NCBI GenBank assembly: GCA_905182745.1
Contig: CAJJCR010000010.1
Span: 31,724-95,723, forward strand
DNA: 64,000 bases
DNA from: Bacteroidetes bacterium MED-G20
GTDB taxonomy: Bacteria > Bacteroidota > Bacteroidia > Flavobacteriales_D > Parvicellaceae
Direction: 5' to 3'
Shown here: piece by piece, positions 1-10,636 of the stretch
Layout of the letters: every line of letters starts with the position of its first letter
Numbering within the stretch: the stretch's first letter is position 1
Made by a program: the position numbers and the translations under genes
The notes under the pieces: generated by a model
Databases searched by the model: none
The model's input: only the letters and a program-made list of their open reading frames with translations
Told to the model about the DNA's origin: nothing

Positions 1-524
1 ATATTGATGAAAGCCAATATTAAAATTGGCAATTATGTTTAAAAAAACATCTTTTTTAATTAAATGTTCAAAAAACATAAAATACTCTAATCCTGTTCCA
101 AAATAGTCGGAGGACCAAAATGCTTGTGTTCCGGATACAACTTGTCCTCTATAAATATTACACCTAAAATAAGGACCTATTCCGTGACCAATTTTTGTGT
201 TTCTTTTATCCATTATCCACTTGCTTTTATTAACACTAATTAAAAAATTATTTAAACTTAACATTGGATTTTTATAGGATGGAGAAAACTTAGAATGGAC
301 TCTGTAAAAGTTGTTTTCCGAAATTGTCATTTGATAATCGATGAGAACCCCAAATTTTTCTTCATATTTTGAGTCAAATAGCGTTGAAATTGAACTTATT
401 GGATTGCTCCATCCAATGGAAATTGCATGTGATAAGTCATTATTTTCATCTTTATTATTTATTTGAGCAAAAACTTGAGAATAATCCTAATAGTATAAAT
501 AATACATAATAGAAACTTATACAT
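1..524 (-). CDS. Outer-membrane PagL/acyloxyacyl-hydrolase-like protein (3' truncated by window edge; one frame lesion near 481-486 in the signal peptide)
   Basis: Manual reverse translation gives ...SQVFAQINNKDENNDLSHAISIGWSNPISSISTLFDSKYEEKFGVLIDYQMTISENNFYRVHSKFSPSYKNPMLSLNNFLISVNKSKWIMDKRNTKIGHGIGPYFRCNIYRGQVVSGTQAFWSSDYFGTGLEYFMFFEHLIKKDVFLNIIANFNIGFHQY. ATG at 524-522 overlaps the upstream gene's stop (TAATG). Family assignment is from general resemblance only. Confidence 0.45.
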
Positions 525-963
525 TAATTAAAATATGAATTTGGTTGGATGTAACATTCAAAACTAGTTTGGTAATTTTTCAGGGAATAGCTAGCAGGAC
601 CTTGAATTACTAGTCCGTCAAAGAGTTGATATCTGACTACTGTCACATGCACATTCAACGAAAGAGTTAGTAGAATCTACTGTTGCTTTTCCACATGGAT
701 TTTCGGAGTTGATAGGTACAGTGCCTGTCGTATGCACTAAATTGATCATAAGATTGTCTGTAGATGATTATTCCTCTTACTTCCCCCTGTTATATATGCC
801 CAGCCACCAATTGAATTTAATGAAGAATAACTAGGCAAAGAAATATTTATGTATTGGTCTACATATACGTATGGAACTATATTTTGATTTTTGTACAACT
901 ATTTATAGAAATTATACAAAAACATATCAAGAGATTTTTAAATTTGATAATTATTTTATTCAT
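524..963 (-). CDS. Rieske-like lipoprotein, disrupted by about four single-base frame lesions
   Basis: Stitching the minus-strand frames gives MNKIIIKFKNLLICFCIISINSCTK-NQNIVPYVYVDQYINISLPSYSSLNSIGGWAYITGGS-RGIIIYRQSYDQFSAYDRHCTYQ-SENPCGKATVDSTNSFVECACDSSQ-YQLFDGLVIQGPASYSLKNYQTSFECYIQPNSYFN. Lipobox INSC; the layout matches Bacteroidota Rieske-type small lipoproteins. Confidence 0.6.
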
Positions 964-1317
964 GAATAATTTAGTTTTAAAATCTACTGTAGTTTTTCTA
1001 ATAGTTATCATTAGTAAATAAGTATTCACTCTCAAAACAAGGGTGAGTTGGTAGGTTCAAATAAACATTCTATTAATCAAAATTACAAAATACCTGGAAA
1101 TAACAACGAAGTTGTTGAAGGTCTTTCTTACAGTGATTTAAAAAGACAGCAAAATTACAACATTAAAGTACCAAGAAAATTCTAGAAAAGATTTGTTAAA
1201 AAGCCATTATTAAAACAAACAAAACCCACTAGAAAAAGAATGAAGCAAACTTTGAAAAAATCTCAAAGTTTGTTAGCAGGTAAAGCCCGTGGCATCAACT
1301 TGGCAAGTTTGGGTTAA
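962..1317 (+). CDS. Small secreted basic protein of unknown function (one frame lesion near 1016-1021, one in-frame TAG at 1183-1185)
   Basis: MNNLVLKSTVVFLIVIISK-(shift)-SIHSQNKGELVGSNKHSINQNYKIPGNNNEVVEGLSYSDLKRQQNYNIKVPRKF-TAG-KRFVKKPLLKQTKPTRKRMKQTLKKSQSLLAGKARGINLASLG. Signal-peptide-like N terminus; frame stays open after the TAG. Confidence 0.4.
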
Positions 1318-1467
1318 TAGGAATAAAACTTTATCTCAACGTAAGGAAAACAAAAATGAGGATTAAACTTTTTGAATTTAAATTGTCTAAATGTTAAAAA
1401 TTCGTTAATTATTGTTTAATTTGTGAAACGATTATTCGTTACGTTCAAGTTTTAAAGATAACAGACT

Positions 1468-4400
1468 ATGCTTAGAAAAATATTTTTATTATCCGTATCT
1501 CTTTTTAGTTTATGCTTTGTTAGTTATGCTCAGCCTCAAGGAGGAAGTGTAAAAGGTAAGGTTTTTGATGAATTGAAAGATGGTTTTCCATTTGTTAATG
1601 TCGCACTTTTTCAAAATGGAAATATAAGGGGAGGTGCAACTACTGATTTCGATGGTGTTTTTAAGATTAGTAATATTTCTGCTGGATCCTATACTCTTGA
1701 AATTAAATTTGTAGGATATCAAACTTACAGACTTGAAGGTTTGATTGTTAAGGGTGGAAAATTATTGCCATTATCCCCAATATATTTAAAAGAAGCAACA
1801 GAGCTTTTAAAGGAAGTGGAAATTGTTAGTTATAAAGTTCCTTTAATTGATAAAGACGGAGGTGCTTCTGGTGGAACTGTTACAAGAGAGGATTTAGCTA
1901 GAATGCCAGGAAGGTCTGCTGGTTCTATTGCAAGTACTGTTGGTGGTGTACAATCGGATGCTAATGGTAACATTACATCTGTAAGAGGTTCTAGAGATGA
2001 TGCAACTTTTTATTATATTGATGGAATTAAAGTTAGAGGTTCTACTAATTTACCTAAATCTGCTATTGAAGAAGTAAGTGTAATGACAGGTGGGGTTCCT
2101 GCAAATTTTGGAGATGCAACAGGTGGTATAATATCTATTACTACAAGAGGAGCTTCAAGAACTTATTTTGGAGGAATTGAAGTAGTAAGTTCTGGTTTGC
2201 TTTAAATGAAAATGTTTATGGATTAGACAATAATGGATTCAATCTTTTAGAAGGTACTTTTTCAGGTCCATTACTTATGAAAAAAGACAGTACTGGAAAG
2301 AAAACAGATCCTATTCTTAGGATTCTTTGTTTCTGGAAACTTTAACCATGTCTTAGACCCAAGACCTCTTGCTGGTGATCAATATAGACTTAAGCCAGCA
2401 TACAAAGATTCGCTAATAGATCCTTCTAAAATGGGGCCATTAAGACCAACTGGTTTGGGCTTTGGTGCCTATTACAATACAGATTTTTTGACCGATGATG
2501 CTTTCGAAAAAGTTAAGTATCGTCAAAATGTAGATAGAACTACTGCTTCTCTCGCCGGTAAAATAGATGTTAATGCTGGTCCAAATATGAATATCTCATT
2601 TGGAGCTTCTGGTTCTTATTCAGATCGTAATGGAGCTTCTTGGGAAAGTTCGCTTATGAATTACTGATAATTTAGCCAATTATAGAGATTTTGACTGGAG
2701 AGCTTATGGAAAATTTACCCAACGTTTTCAAAATGTAGCTGAAGATGCTAACTCTCAAACTGGGGTTAAAAATGCTTACTATACTATAATGGTGGATTAT
2801 TCAAGAAACTATGGTTGGGTAGAAGACAATGTCCATGGAGATAATTATTTTAATTATGGTCATATTGGAAATTTGATATTGCTAAAACACCTTCTTATGA
2901 GTTTTCAGACTTTGATGGAAATGGAGTTTTAGATCTTGTTCAAACTGGTGTTAATGACGATTCCATTGTTTTCACCCCCTCTAGCTACTAATGCAGATAT
3001 GGCTGCAATAACAACTCAGTACTTTTCTCTTTACGACGATGTTGCTGGAAATTACGAAAATATAACTCAACTATTAGACGGAGGTGCTCTTTTGAATGGA
3101 AGAAGACCAACCAATGTTTATGGACTTTGGCAAAATATTGGATATGGATATAATGGATCCAACCAATCAGATAATTCTCAGTTTAGGATAACTGCTGTTG
3201 GTTCTGCAGATATTGGAGACCATGCTCTTTCTTTGGGTTTTGAATACGAGCAAAGAACAGATAGATATTTTGGAGTAGCACCTATAGGGCTCTGGGGTTG
3301 ATGAGGCAGCTTGCTAACTCTCATACGGATTATGGTAGAGGAATTGACGAAAGCCAACCTATATATAACAACTTTGGTTCGTTTACTCAAATAAGCTTTG
3401 AAACTTTAAATACAGCACCAGGAGCTTATTCTGGTTCAGATCCTCAATCATTTTTTGATTACAATTTAAGAAATAGCCTAGGTTTAGATCCAAATGGCAC
3501 TGACTTTATCAATATTGATGCAATGGATCCTTCTGAGTTTAGTTTAGATATGTTCAGTGCAGATGAATTATTAAACTCTGGAAATAACTACGTAACCTAC
3601 TACGGCTACGATCATAAGGTGATAAAATTTCTGGAAGGCCTAGTTTTGATGATTTCTTTAACAAAAAAGATCAATATGGTAATTACACTAGACCAATTGG
3701 TGCATTTGAACCAATTTACATTGCGGGTTATATTATGGACAAGTTCGCTTTTGATGATTTAATATTTAATGTTGGAGTCAGAGTAGATAGATTTGATGCA
3801 AATCAACAAATTTTAAAAGACGATTTTTCTTTATACCCTACAAGAACTGTTGGAGAGGTTAGTGATATTAATGGACAGTCCGTAACCCATCCTACAAATA
3901 TTCCTTCAACTGCTACAGTTTATATAAATGATATTGAAGACCCAACAACTTTAATGGGTTATAGAGAAGGGAATCAATGGTATACTTCTAATGGTGTAGC
4001 TGTAAACGATTTAGAGTCTATTACGCCAAGTGGTTATGTTGTTCCTCAGCCATACTTATCCCAAGGAGTTTCTACGGACGACGATGTTAGTTCTAATGCA
4101 TTTGAAGATTACAAACCTCAAATTAACATTATGCCTAGAATTGCATTTTCTTTTCCTATTTCAGATGAAGCTCTGTTTTTTGCTCATTACGATGTTTTAA
4201 CAAAAAGACCAACTACAGGTAATAGATTAAATCCAATAGATTATTTTTATTTACAAACTGGAAATATTGGAACTGTAAATAATCCTAGTCTTCTTCCTGA
4301 AAAAACAATCGATTATGAAATTGGATTTCAGCAAGTTCTTAATATTAGGTCTTCCTTAAAAATATCGGGTTTTTACAGAGAGCAAAGAAACCAAGTGGCT

Positions 4401-5186
4401 TTAGTTAACAAAATTGGTGCTTATCCTCAAACTTACTCTACGTGGGGAAATATAGATTTTGGAACTATTAAAGGTTTAACAGTTGCTTATGATTTAAGAA
4501 GAACTGGTAATATGTCAATGAGAGCATCTTATACATTACAGTTTGCTGATGGAACAGGGTCTAATCCATACGCTGCACAAAATTTGATTGCTTCTGATCA
4601 ACCAAACTTAAGAACAATTTACCCATATACGTATGACCAAAGACACCAAATTATTACAGCTATTGATTATAGATATGGTTCTGGTTCTAGTTACGATGGT
4701 CCTAGAATTGCAGGAAAAGAAATTTTTAAAAATACTGGACTAAACTTAGTAGCAAATTTTGCTTCTGGAATGCCATACTCCAGACAACAAAGAATAACAG
4801 GTGCTGCTTTAATTTCTAATCCTGTTCCTATTTTAGAGGGAGAACCCTTAGGATCTAGAAAGCCTTGGAATTTTAGAGGAGATCTTCAAATTGATAGAAA
4901 TATTAGTTTAGAGTTTGGCAATGGAGAATCTAAAAAGAAAACAGCTAATCTTAATGTATACCTGTTAATGACCAATGTGTTTAATACTTTAAATATTACC
5001 AATGTTTACCGAGCTACTGGAAATGCTGGAGATGATGGCTATTTAAATGCTGCAAGATTCCAAACATCTATTAGTACTCAAAATAACGAAGAAGTTTTTA
5101 GATATTATTACGCTATGAAGGCCAATAATCCATATAATTTTGGAATACCTAGACAAATAAGGTTGGGTGTAAAATTAGATTTTTAA
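1468..5186 (+). CDS. TonB-dependent outer-membrane receptor with CarboxypepD_reg-like N-terminal domain, plug and barrel; interrupted by several frame lesions between ~2.2 and 3.7 kb
   Basis: Signal peptide, VKGKVFDELKDGFPFVNVALF...GGATTDFDGVFKISNISAGSYTLEIKFVGYQ, plug-like SVRGSRDDATFYYIDGIKVRGSTNLPKSAIEEVSVMTGGVPANFGDATGGIISITTRG, barrel end LGVKLDF. Consecutive ORFs 1468-2205, 2431-2667, 2936-3301, 3298-3762 and 3735-5186 read as one protein when joined. Confidence 0.88.
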
Positions 5187-5206
5187 TAAAATATTATAAA
5201 AAGTAT

Positions 5207-8200
5207 ATGAGACAATATTTAATATTATTATTTATTAGCACATTATTAATTGCTAATCCTACTTATGCATGGAACGATCCTGCTAATTCTGGAAAAAAAT
5301 CCAACAAAAATAATTCTTTGGTATCAAGAGCTGCTAATTGTACCCCTGCTACCGGAAAGAAATTTCTTGAATTTAACAATGTATCTGCCTTAATAGAAAC
5401 GGGTGGTTCTATGTGGCAAGACAGGTCTAGAAGTGATGCAGCATACGAAGTCCCTAAAGGTTCTGGAGAGACTGTTATATATGCTGGTGCTTTATGGATG
5501 GGTGGAACAGATCCTAATAATCAATTAAGAATTGCAGCATTAACTTTTAGAAATGGAAACGATTTTTGGGCAGGGCCTCTTTCAGTAGATGGAGGTGGTT
5601 CTTTTGATATAACTCAAGGAACTTTAGACTGGGGATTTGCAGATATTTCACCAGAAGTTTGTATGGAGTACGACAACTTTTACATTACTGAAAGACAAAA
5701 TATAGAGCTTTTTAATGCTTGGTACGAATGTTCTTCTGACCCAAATTGTGACGCTGGTCTTGAATATCCTGATTACCAAGTACCATCTAGCATTTTAGAA
5801 TGGCCTGGTAATTTTAATAACGACTTAGACTTAAACCAATCTTATGATTTTAATTTAGCTCCTTTTTATGATAGAAATAGTGATGGTATTTATAATCCTG
5901 TAGATGGTGATTATCCATGGTATGATTTATCTGGACAGATAGATTGTAGAACTAGTAGAAGAGTAACCTTGTACGGAGATTTTAATATGTGGTGGGTTTT
6001 TAACGACAAAGGAAATATTCATACAGAAACTGGTGCGGATCCTATAGGAATGGAAATTAAAGGCTCAAGCATTTGCTTTTGCTACCAACGATGAAGTTAA
6101 CTCTATGACTTTTTATAATTACGAACTTATAAATAGAAGTTACTATACCTTAAACAATACTTATTTTGCTATTTGGGTAGATTCTGATATTGGTTGTTCT
6201 GAAGATGATTACGTTGGTTGTGATGTTCAAAGAGGTTTGAGCTACCAATACAATGCTGATGCAAATGATGATGGATGTCAATATGCTATTCCAGGTTATA
6301 CTCCTGCTATTGGAGTTGACTTTTTTGAAGGTCCTTATCAAGATAATGACGGAGTTGATAATCCGTTGACATCTGATGTTTCCTCTGCTAAAAATCTTGG
6401 TGGCATTCCTTATCAAGGACTAGGTATAGGTTATGGAGATGGTGTCATTGACAATGAAAGATTTGGTATGAAAAGGTTTGTTTATTTTGATAGAACACTT
6501 AATTCTACAATTTATGGGGATCCAAACACAGGGGTTGATTTTTATAATTATATGCTTGGTTTTTGGAAAGATAATACACCATTTGTTTATGGAGGAACTG
6601 GAAATGCTTCTGATGCAAATGCAACTTCATTAGTTACCAATTACTGTTTCCCTGGAGATAGTGATCCATTAAATTGGGGTACAGTTTCTGCCGGTGGCGG
6701 ATCTACTGTTCCTTTTGATTACTGGTCTGAACAATATCCTACAGGTACTGGTAGCACACCAAATCCGCAGGGAGATAGAAGGTTCGTCCAGGCAGCAGGC
6801 CCATTTGTTTTAGAGCCAGGTGCTTTAAATAATATTACAACAGGAGTAGTTTATGCAAGAGCACAATCTCCTGATCCTTTTCAATCAGTTGAGTTAGTTC
6901 GTAAGGCAGATGACAAGGCCCAGGCTTTGTTTGATAATTGTTTTAGGATTTTGAATGGTCCAGATTCTCCGGAGATGTCTATTCAGGAGTTGGATAAGGA
7001 GTTGATACTGTATTTGAATAAGACAGATAAAGTAGAGTCTTATGAGGAAGTGGATCCAAATATTCTTATTTATGTTACAGATGTAGAAGAAGCAAAATAC
7101 CGTTTTCAAGGTTATCAGGTATACCAAGTTAAAGACGGATCAGTAGATCCATCTCTTTTAGGGGATCCAAATCAGGCTAGGTTGATTGCCCAGTGTGATG
7201 TTAAGGATGGAGTTGGTCAGTTGGTTAATTTTAATTTTGATGAAGATTTATTAGCGGCAGTACCGACTTCTATGGTAAATGGATCTGACGATGGCATACT
7301 GCATTCTTTTCAGGTATTGAATGATGCCTTTGCCCAGGGAGATGTTAGGTTAATCAATCATAAGAAATATTATTTCATGGTTCTTTCCTATGGTTATAAT
7401 AATTACCAGCCTTATGATCCTTCTAATAGTGCTTTAGGTGGTCAGCAGTTGCCCTATAAGGCAGGAAGAAAGACGGTTAGTGGAGGATCGATTACTTCTT
7501 ATGTTGGTATTCCTCATATACCTAGTTCTGAGGCTGGCGGAACGATACAGTTGGCAGCATATGGAAGTGGTCCACAGATTACAAGGGTAGAGGGTAGAGG
7601 CAATGGCTATAATTTGGTAGAGTTAACGCCTGAGAGTGAAGCTGATATAGTATCTAATATTTATCCAAAACGAGTTACTTATAAGAACGGGAAAGGTCCT
7701 GTTGCGGTTAAGATAATAGATCCTTTGAATGTACAAAAAGGAGATTATCAGCTTTGGGTAAATCCTCAGGACACAGTAGATTTAGATGAATCGTACTGGA
7801 TGTTGGTAAGGAATTATGAAGATCAGAGCGATACTATTATATCTATTCAGAGTATAACTGTGGGTAATGAGCAGTTAATACCTCAGTGGGGTTTATCGGT
7901 AAATATTGAGTATTACAATCCTTACGATGCATCGATAGGTAAGAATTTTCCAGAGTTGTTATTTTCTAGTGTAGAGTTTGCAGATTCTTCGAAGCAGTGG
8001 ATTGCCGGTGTCCCAGATCAGGATGGATCTTCGCCAAGAAACTGGATACGTTCGGGAACATCTGAGGAGAGTCAAGATTATGCTGCCTATTCTAGCAAGT
8101 GTGATGATCCTTATATATACAATGATTTTATAGGAGTTGACGATGCAGAAGTGTATGAGAAGGTGATTGAAGGCGTGTGGGCACCATATAGGTTGGTTGC

Positions 8201-9561
8201 AGCCGGTGATTGTAACCACCAGCCAGTAACTGCAGGTGGTGACTGGGCAGATAATGCATATGAGACACCACAAGTTGCACCAGATGACAATGCTCAAATG
8301 ACATTGGCTACAACAAGGGATCAATCAGATTTAAAGTATTTACCGTCTATAGATGTAGTAATTACAGCAGATAAGAGTAAGTGGACTAGGTGTCCTGTGT
8401 TGGAGACACAGGATAATCCTTCTCTGTCTTGGGATCAGTCTGGACAAGTAAATCAGTCTATGGGTAATAAGTATGGTAATGGTACGTCTGTAGCAAGGGT
8501 GTATAAGCAATATCCAAAGTGGAAGCCTTCGGTAGATAAGGAAGGTAATCCATCGACAAGTCCTGGAAGTGTTAGTAATCCTACGGTATCGAATGATCCA
8601 AATGATCCAAATTATATTTGTGGATATGGTATGGGCTGGTTTCCTGGGTATGCAATAGATGTAACCACTGGTGAGAGGTTGAATATAGCTTTTGGAGAAG
8701 ACAGTTGGTTGGGTAACCATGGCGGGAATGATATGATGTTTAATCCATCTGCTTCGGAGCAATTAGGATTTGGAGGGTTTGGGAGATTATGTTGGAGGAG
8801 GAAAGCATTTTATATATGTTTTCAGGAACTCAGCAAAGTACAGTGCAACGGATGATCCTGGTAGTATGGTTGGATATGACCATGGTGCTTTTTTCATGGA
8901 GAAGTTTCAGAAGTCAAGTTTCAGGCCAGATATGTTAAAGATATGGAAGTCATGTGCTTGGGTAGGATATCCTATACTGAATGGAGATTATAATACGCAG
9001 TATTTGGAGGTAGCACCAACAGATCCGAGTTCGTTTATAGCGACAGATGTGCGGGTAAAATTAAGAGTGGCGAGTCAGTACCAGTATATGAATACTAAGG
9101 ATGGTAATGGAGATGGGATAAGAGATAATGGTACGTCTAATCCTTCCAATACTAGTGGTTCAGAAAACAGTTGGAATCCACTGTATGAGTTTAGTACGGA
9201 TGATATTGCGGTGACAACCAATAGTGATTCAGCAGCGTTAGAGGCATGTGAAATATTAAATGTGGTGCCTAATCCATATTATGCATATTCCAATTATGAG
9301 TTTGACAAGTTGGATAATGTAGTAAAGATTGTGAACTTACCAGACGTTTGTACGGTGAAGATATACACAGTAAGCGGAACGTTGGTAAGATCTTATAGTA
9401 AGGATAGTCCGGTGACGTCTATAGATTGGGATTTAAAGAATTTTGCAGGTATACCAATAGCAAGTGGAGTTTATTTGATACATATCAATATTCCGGGAGT
9501 ATGTGAAAAGGTATTGAAATGGTTTGGGGTGATAAGACCTCCAGATTTGGATCAATTTTAA
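5207..9561 (+). CDS. Giant secreted protein, copy 1 (T9SS C-terminal-domain-like), frame lesions near 6060 and 8780
   Basis: Signal peptide then AANCTPATGKKFLEFNNVSALIETGGSMWQDRS...GALWMGGTDPNNQLRIAALTFRNGNDFWAGPL; C terminus VKIYTVSGTLVRSY...IASGVYLIHI resembles a T9SS/FlgD-like sorting region. Both lesions identified by alignment to intact positions of copy 2. Confidence 0.82.
6901..9556 (+). repeat. Long direct repeat, unit 1 (3' module of giant gene copy 1)
   Basis: Nearly identical at DNA level to 12313-14967 (e.g. 8902-9244 looks identical by eye to 14313-14655). Confidence 0.95.
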
Positions 9562-9579
9562 TTAAATTATTAATAGATT

Positions 9580-10636
9580 ATGATTTACAATAAAATAAAT
9601 TTTTTTTTACTACTGTTTTTGTCCTTTAATATTGCTTTTGCTGGTAATGAAGACAGAGCTGGTTCTGCTGGTGCTACAGAGATGTTAGTTAACCCATGGG
9701 CAAGAAGTTCAGCATGGGGTTCTGCAGGTGTTTCATCTGTCAATGGATTAGAAGCCATGTTTCTAAATGTTGCAGGTTTGGCGTATGCAGATAAAACTGA
9801 AATTCAATTTTCAAGAACAAACTGGCTAGGCTCAATTACTGGTATTGGACTAAATGCTGCAGGTTTAGCTCAAAGAGTTGGTGAATCTGGTGTAATTGGT
9901 CTTTCTTTTACTAGTATGAATTATGGAGATTTACAAATTACAACTACAGAACTTCCAGAAGGTGGAATAGGTACATTCAACCCATCTTCTACGAACTTCA
10001 ATTTAGCTTATGCAAAGAAATTTTCACAATCTATAAGTGGAGGGTTGAATTTAAAAATAGTTTCACAATCTATAGCAAATGCCAGAGCCCAAGGAGTTGC
10101 TATTGATGCTGGCATAAGATATGTTACAGGTGATCAAGAGCATATTAAATTTTCTATTAGTCTAAAAAATGTTGGTCCTCCAATGTCTTTTTCTGGAGAT
10201 GGTTTATCTTTAGATATGCTAAACCCATCAACTAGTATTTCTATAGGTATGCAACAAAGAGTAGCTAGTTACGAGCTTCCATCTCAACTAAATATAGGCG
10301 CTTCTTATGATTTTAATTTTAACGAAAATCAAATATTGACAGTTGCTGGTTCTTTCTCTGCAAACTCATTTTCAAAAGATCAATTTAGAGGAGGTGTAGA
10401 ATATACTCTAAAAACAGAAAAAGCATCTTTCACATTAAGAGGGGGGTTTGTATATGAAGAATCTCTGTTTAATTCTGTACAAGTCTCAACAGCTCTTTCT
10501 GGTCCCAAGCGGCGGGTTTTCCTTTAACTTTCCGTTTGGTGAAAGTGGTTCTGATATTGGAATAGATTATGCTTACAGGCAATCTATTTTGGGTGGAGTT
10601 CACAGTGTTGGTGCAAGAATAAACATTAGTGAATAA
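9580..10636 (+). CDS. PorV/PorQ family outer-membrane protein, frame lesion near 10505-10515
   Basis: AGSAGATEMLVNPWARSSAWGSAGVSSVNGLEAMFLNVAGLAYADKTEIQFSRTNWL...; joining ORFs 9580-10527 and 10448-10636 gives ...ALSGPSGGFSFNFPFGESGSDIGIDYAYRQSILGGVHSVGARINISE. Confidence 0.82.

Noticed and set aside
1183-1185. Stop-codon recoding (TAG readthrough) in the small secreted ORF
   Set aside because: The same short ORF also carries an indel and lies in an error-dense region; TAG is used as a normal stop elsewhere in the window (e.g. copy 2 giant gene, HIT gene).
8340-8762. Antisense ORFs 7959-8324 and 8340-8762 (mirrored at 13371-13736 and 13812-14174) inside the giant genes
   Set aside because: They sit opposite strongly coding frames and recur only because the sense sequence is duplicated; composition (Ile/Arg/Cys rich) is typical of antisense shadow ORFs.
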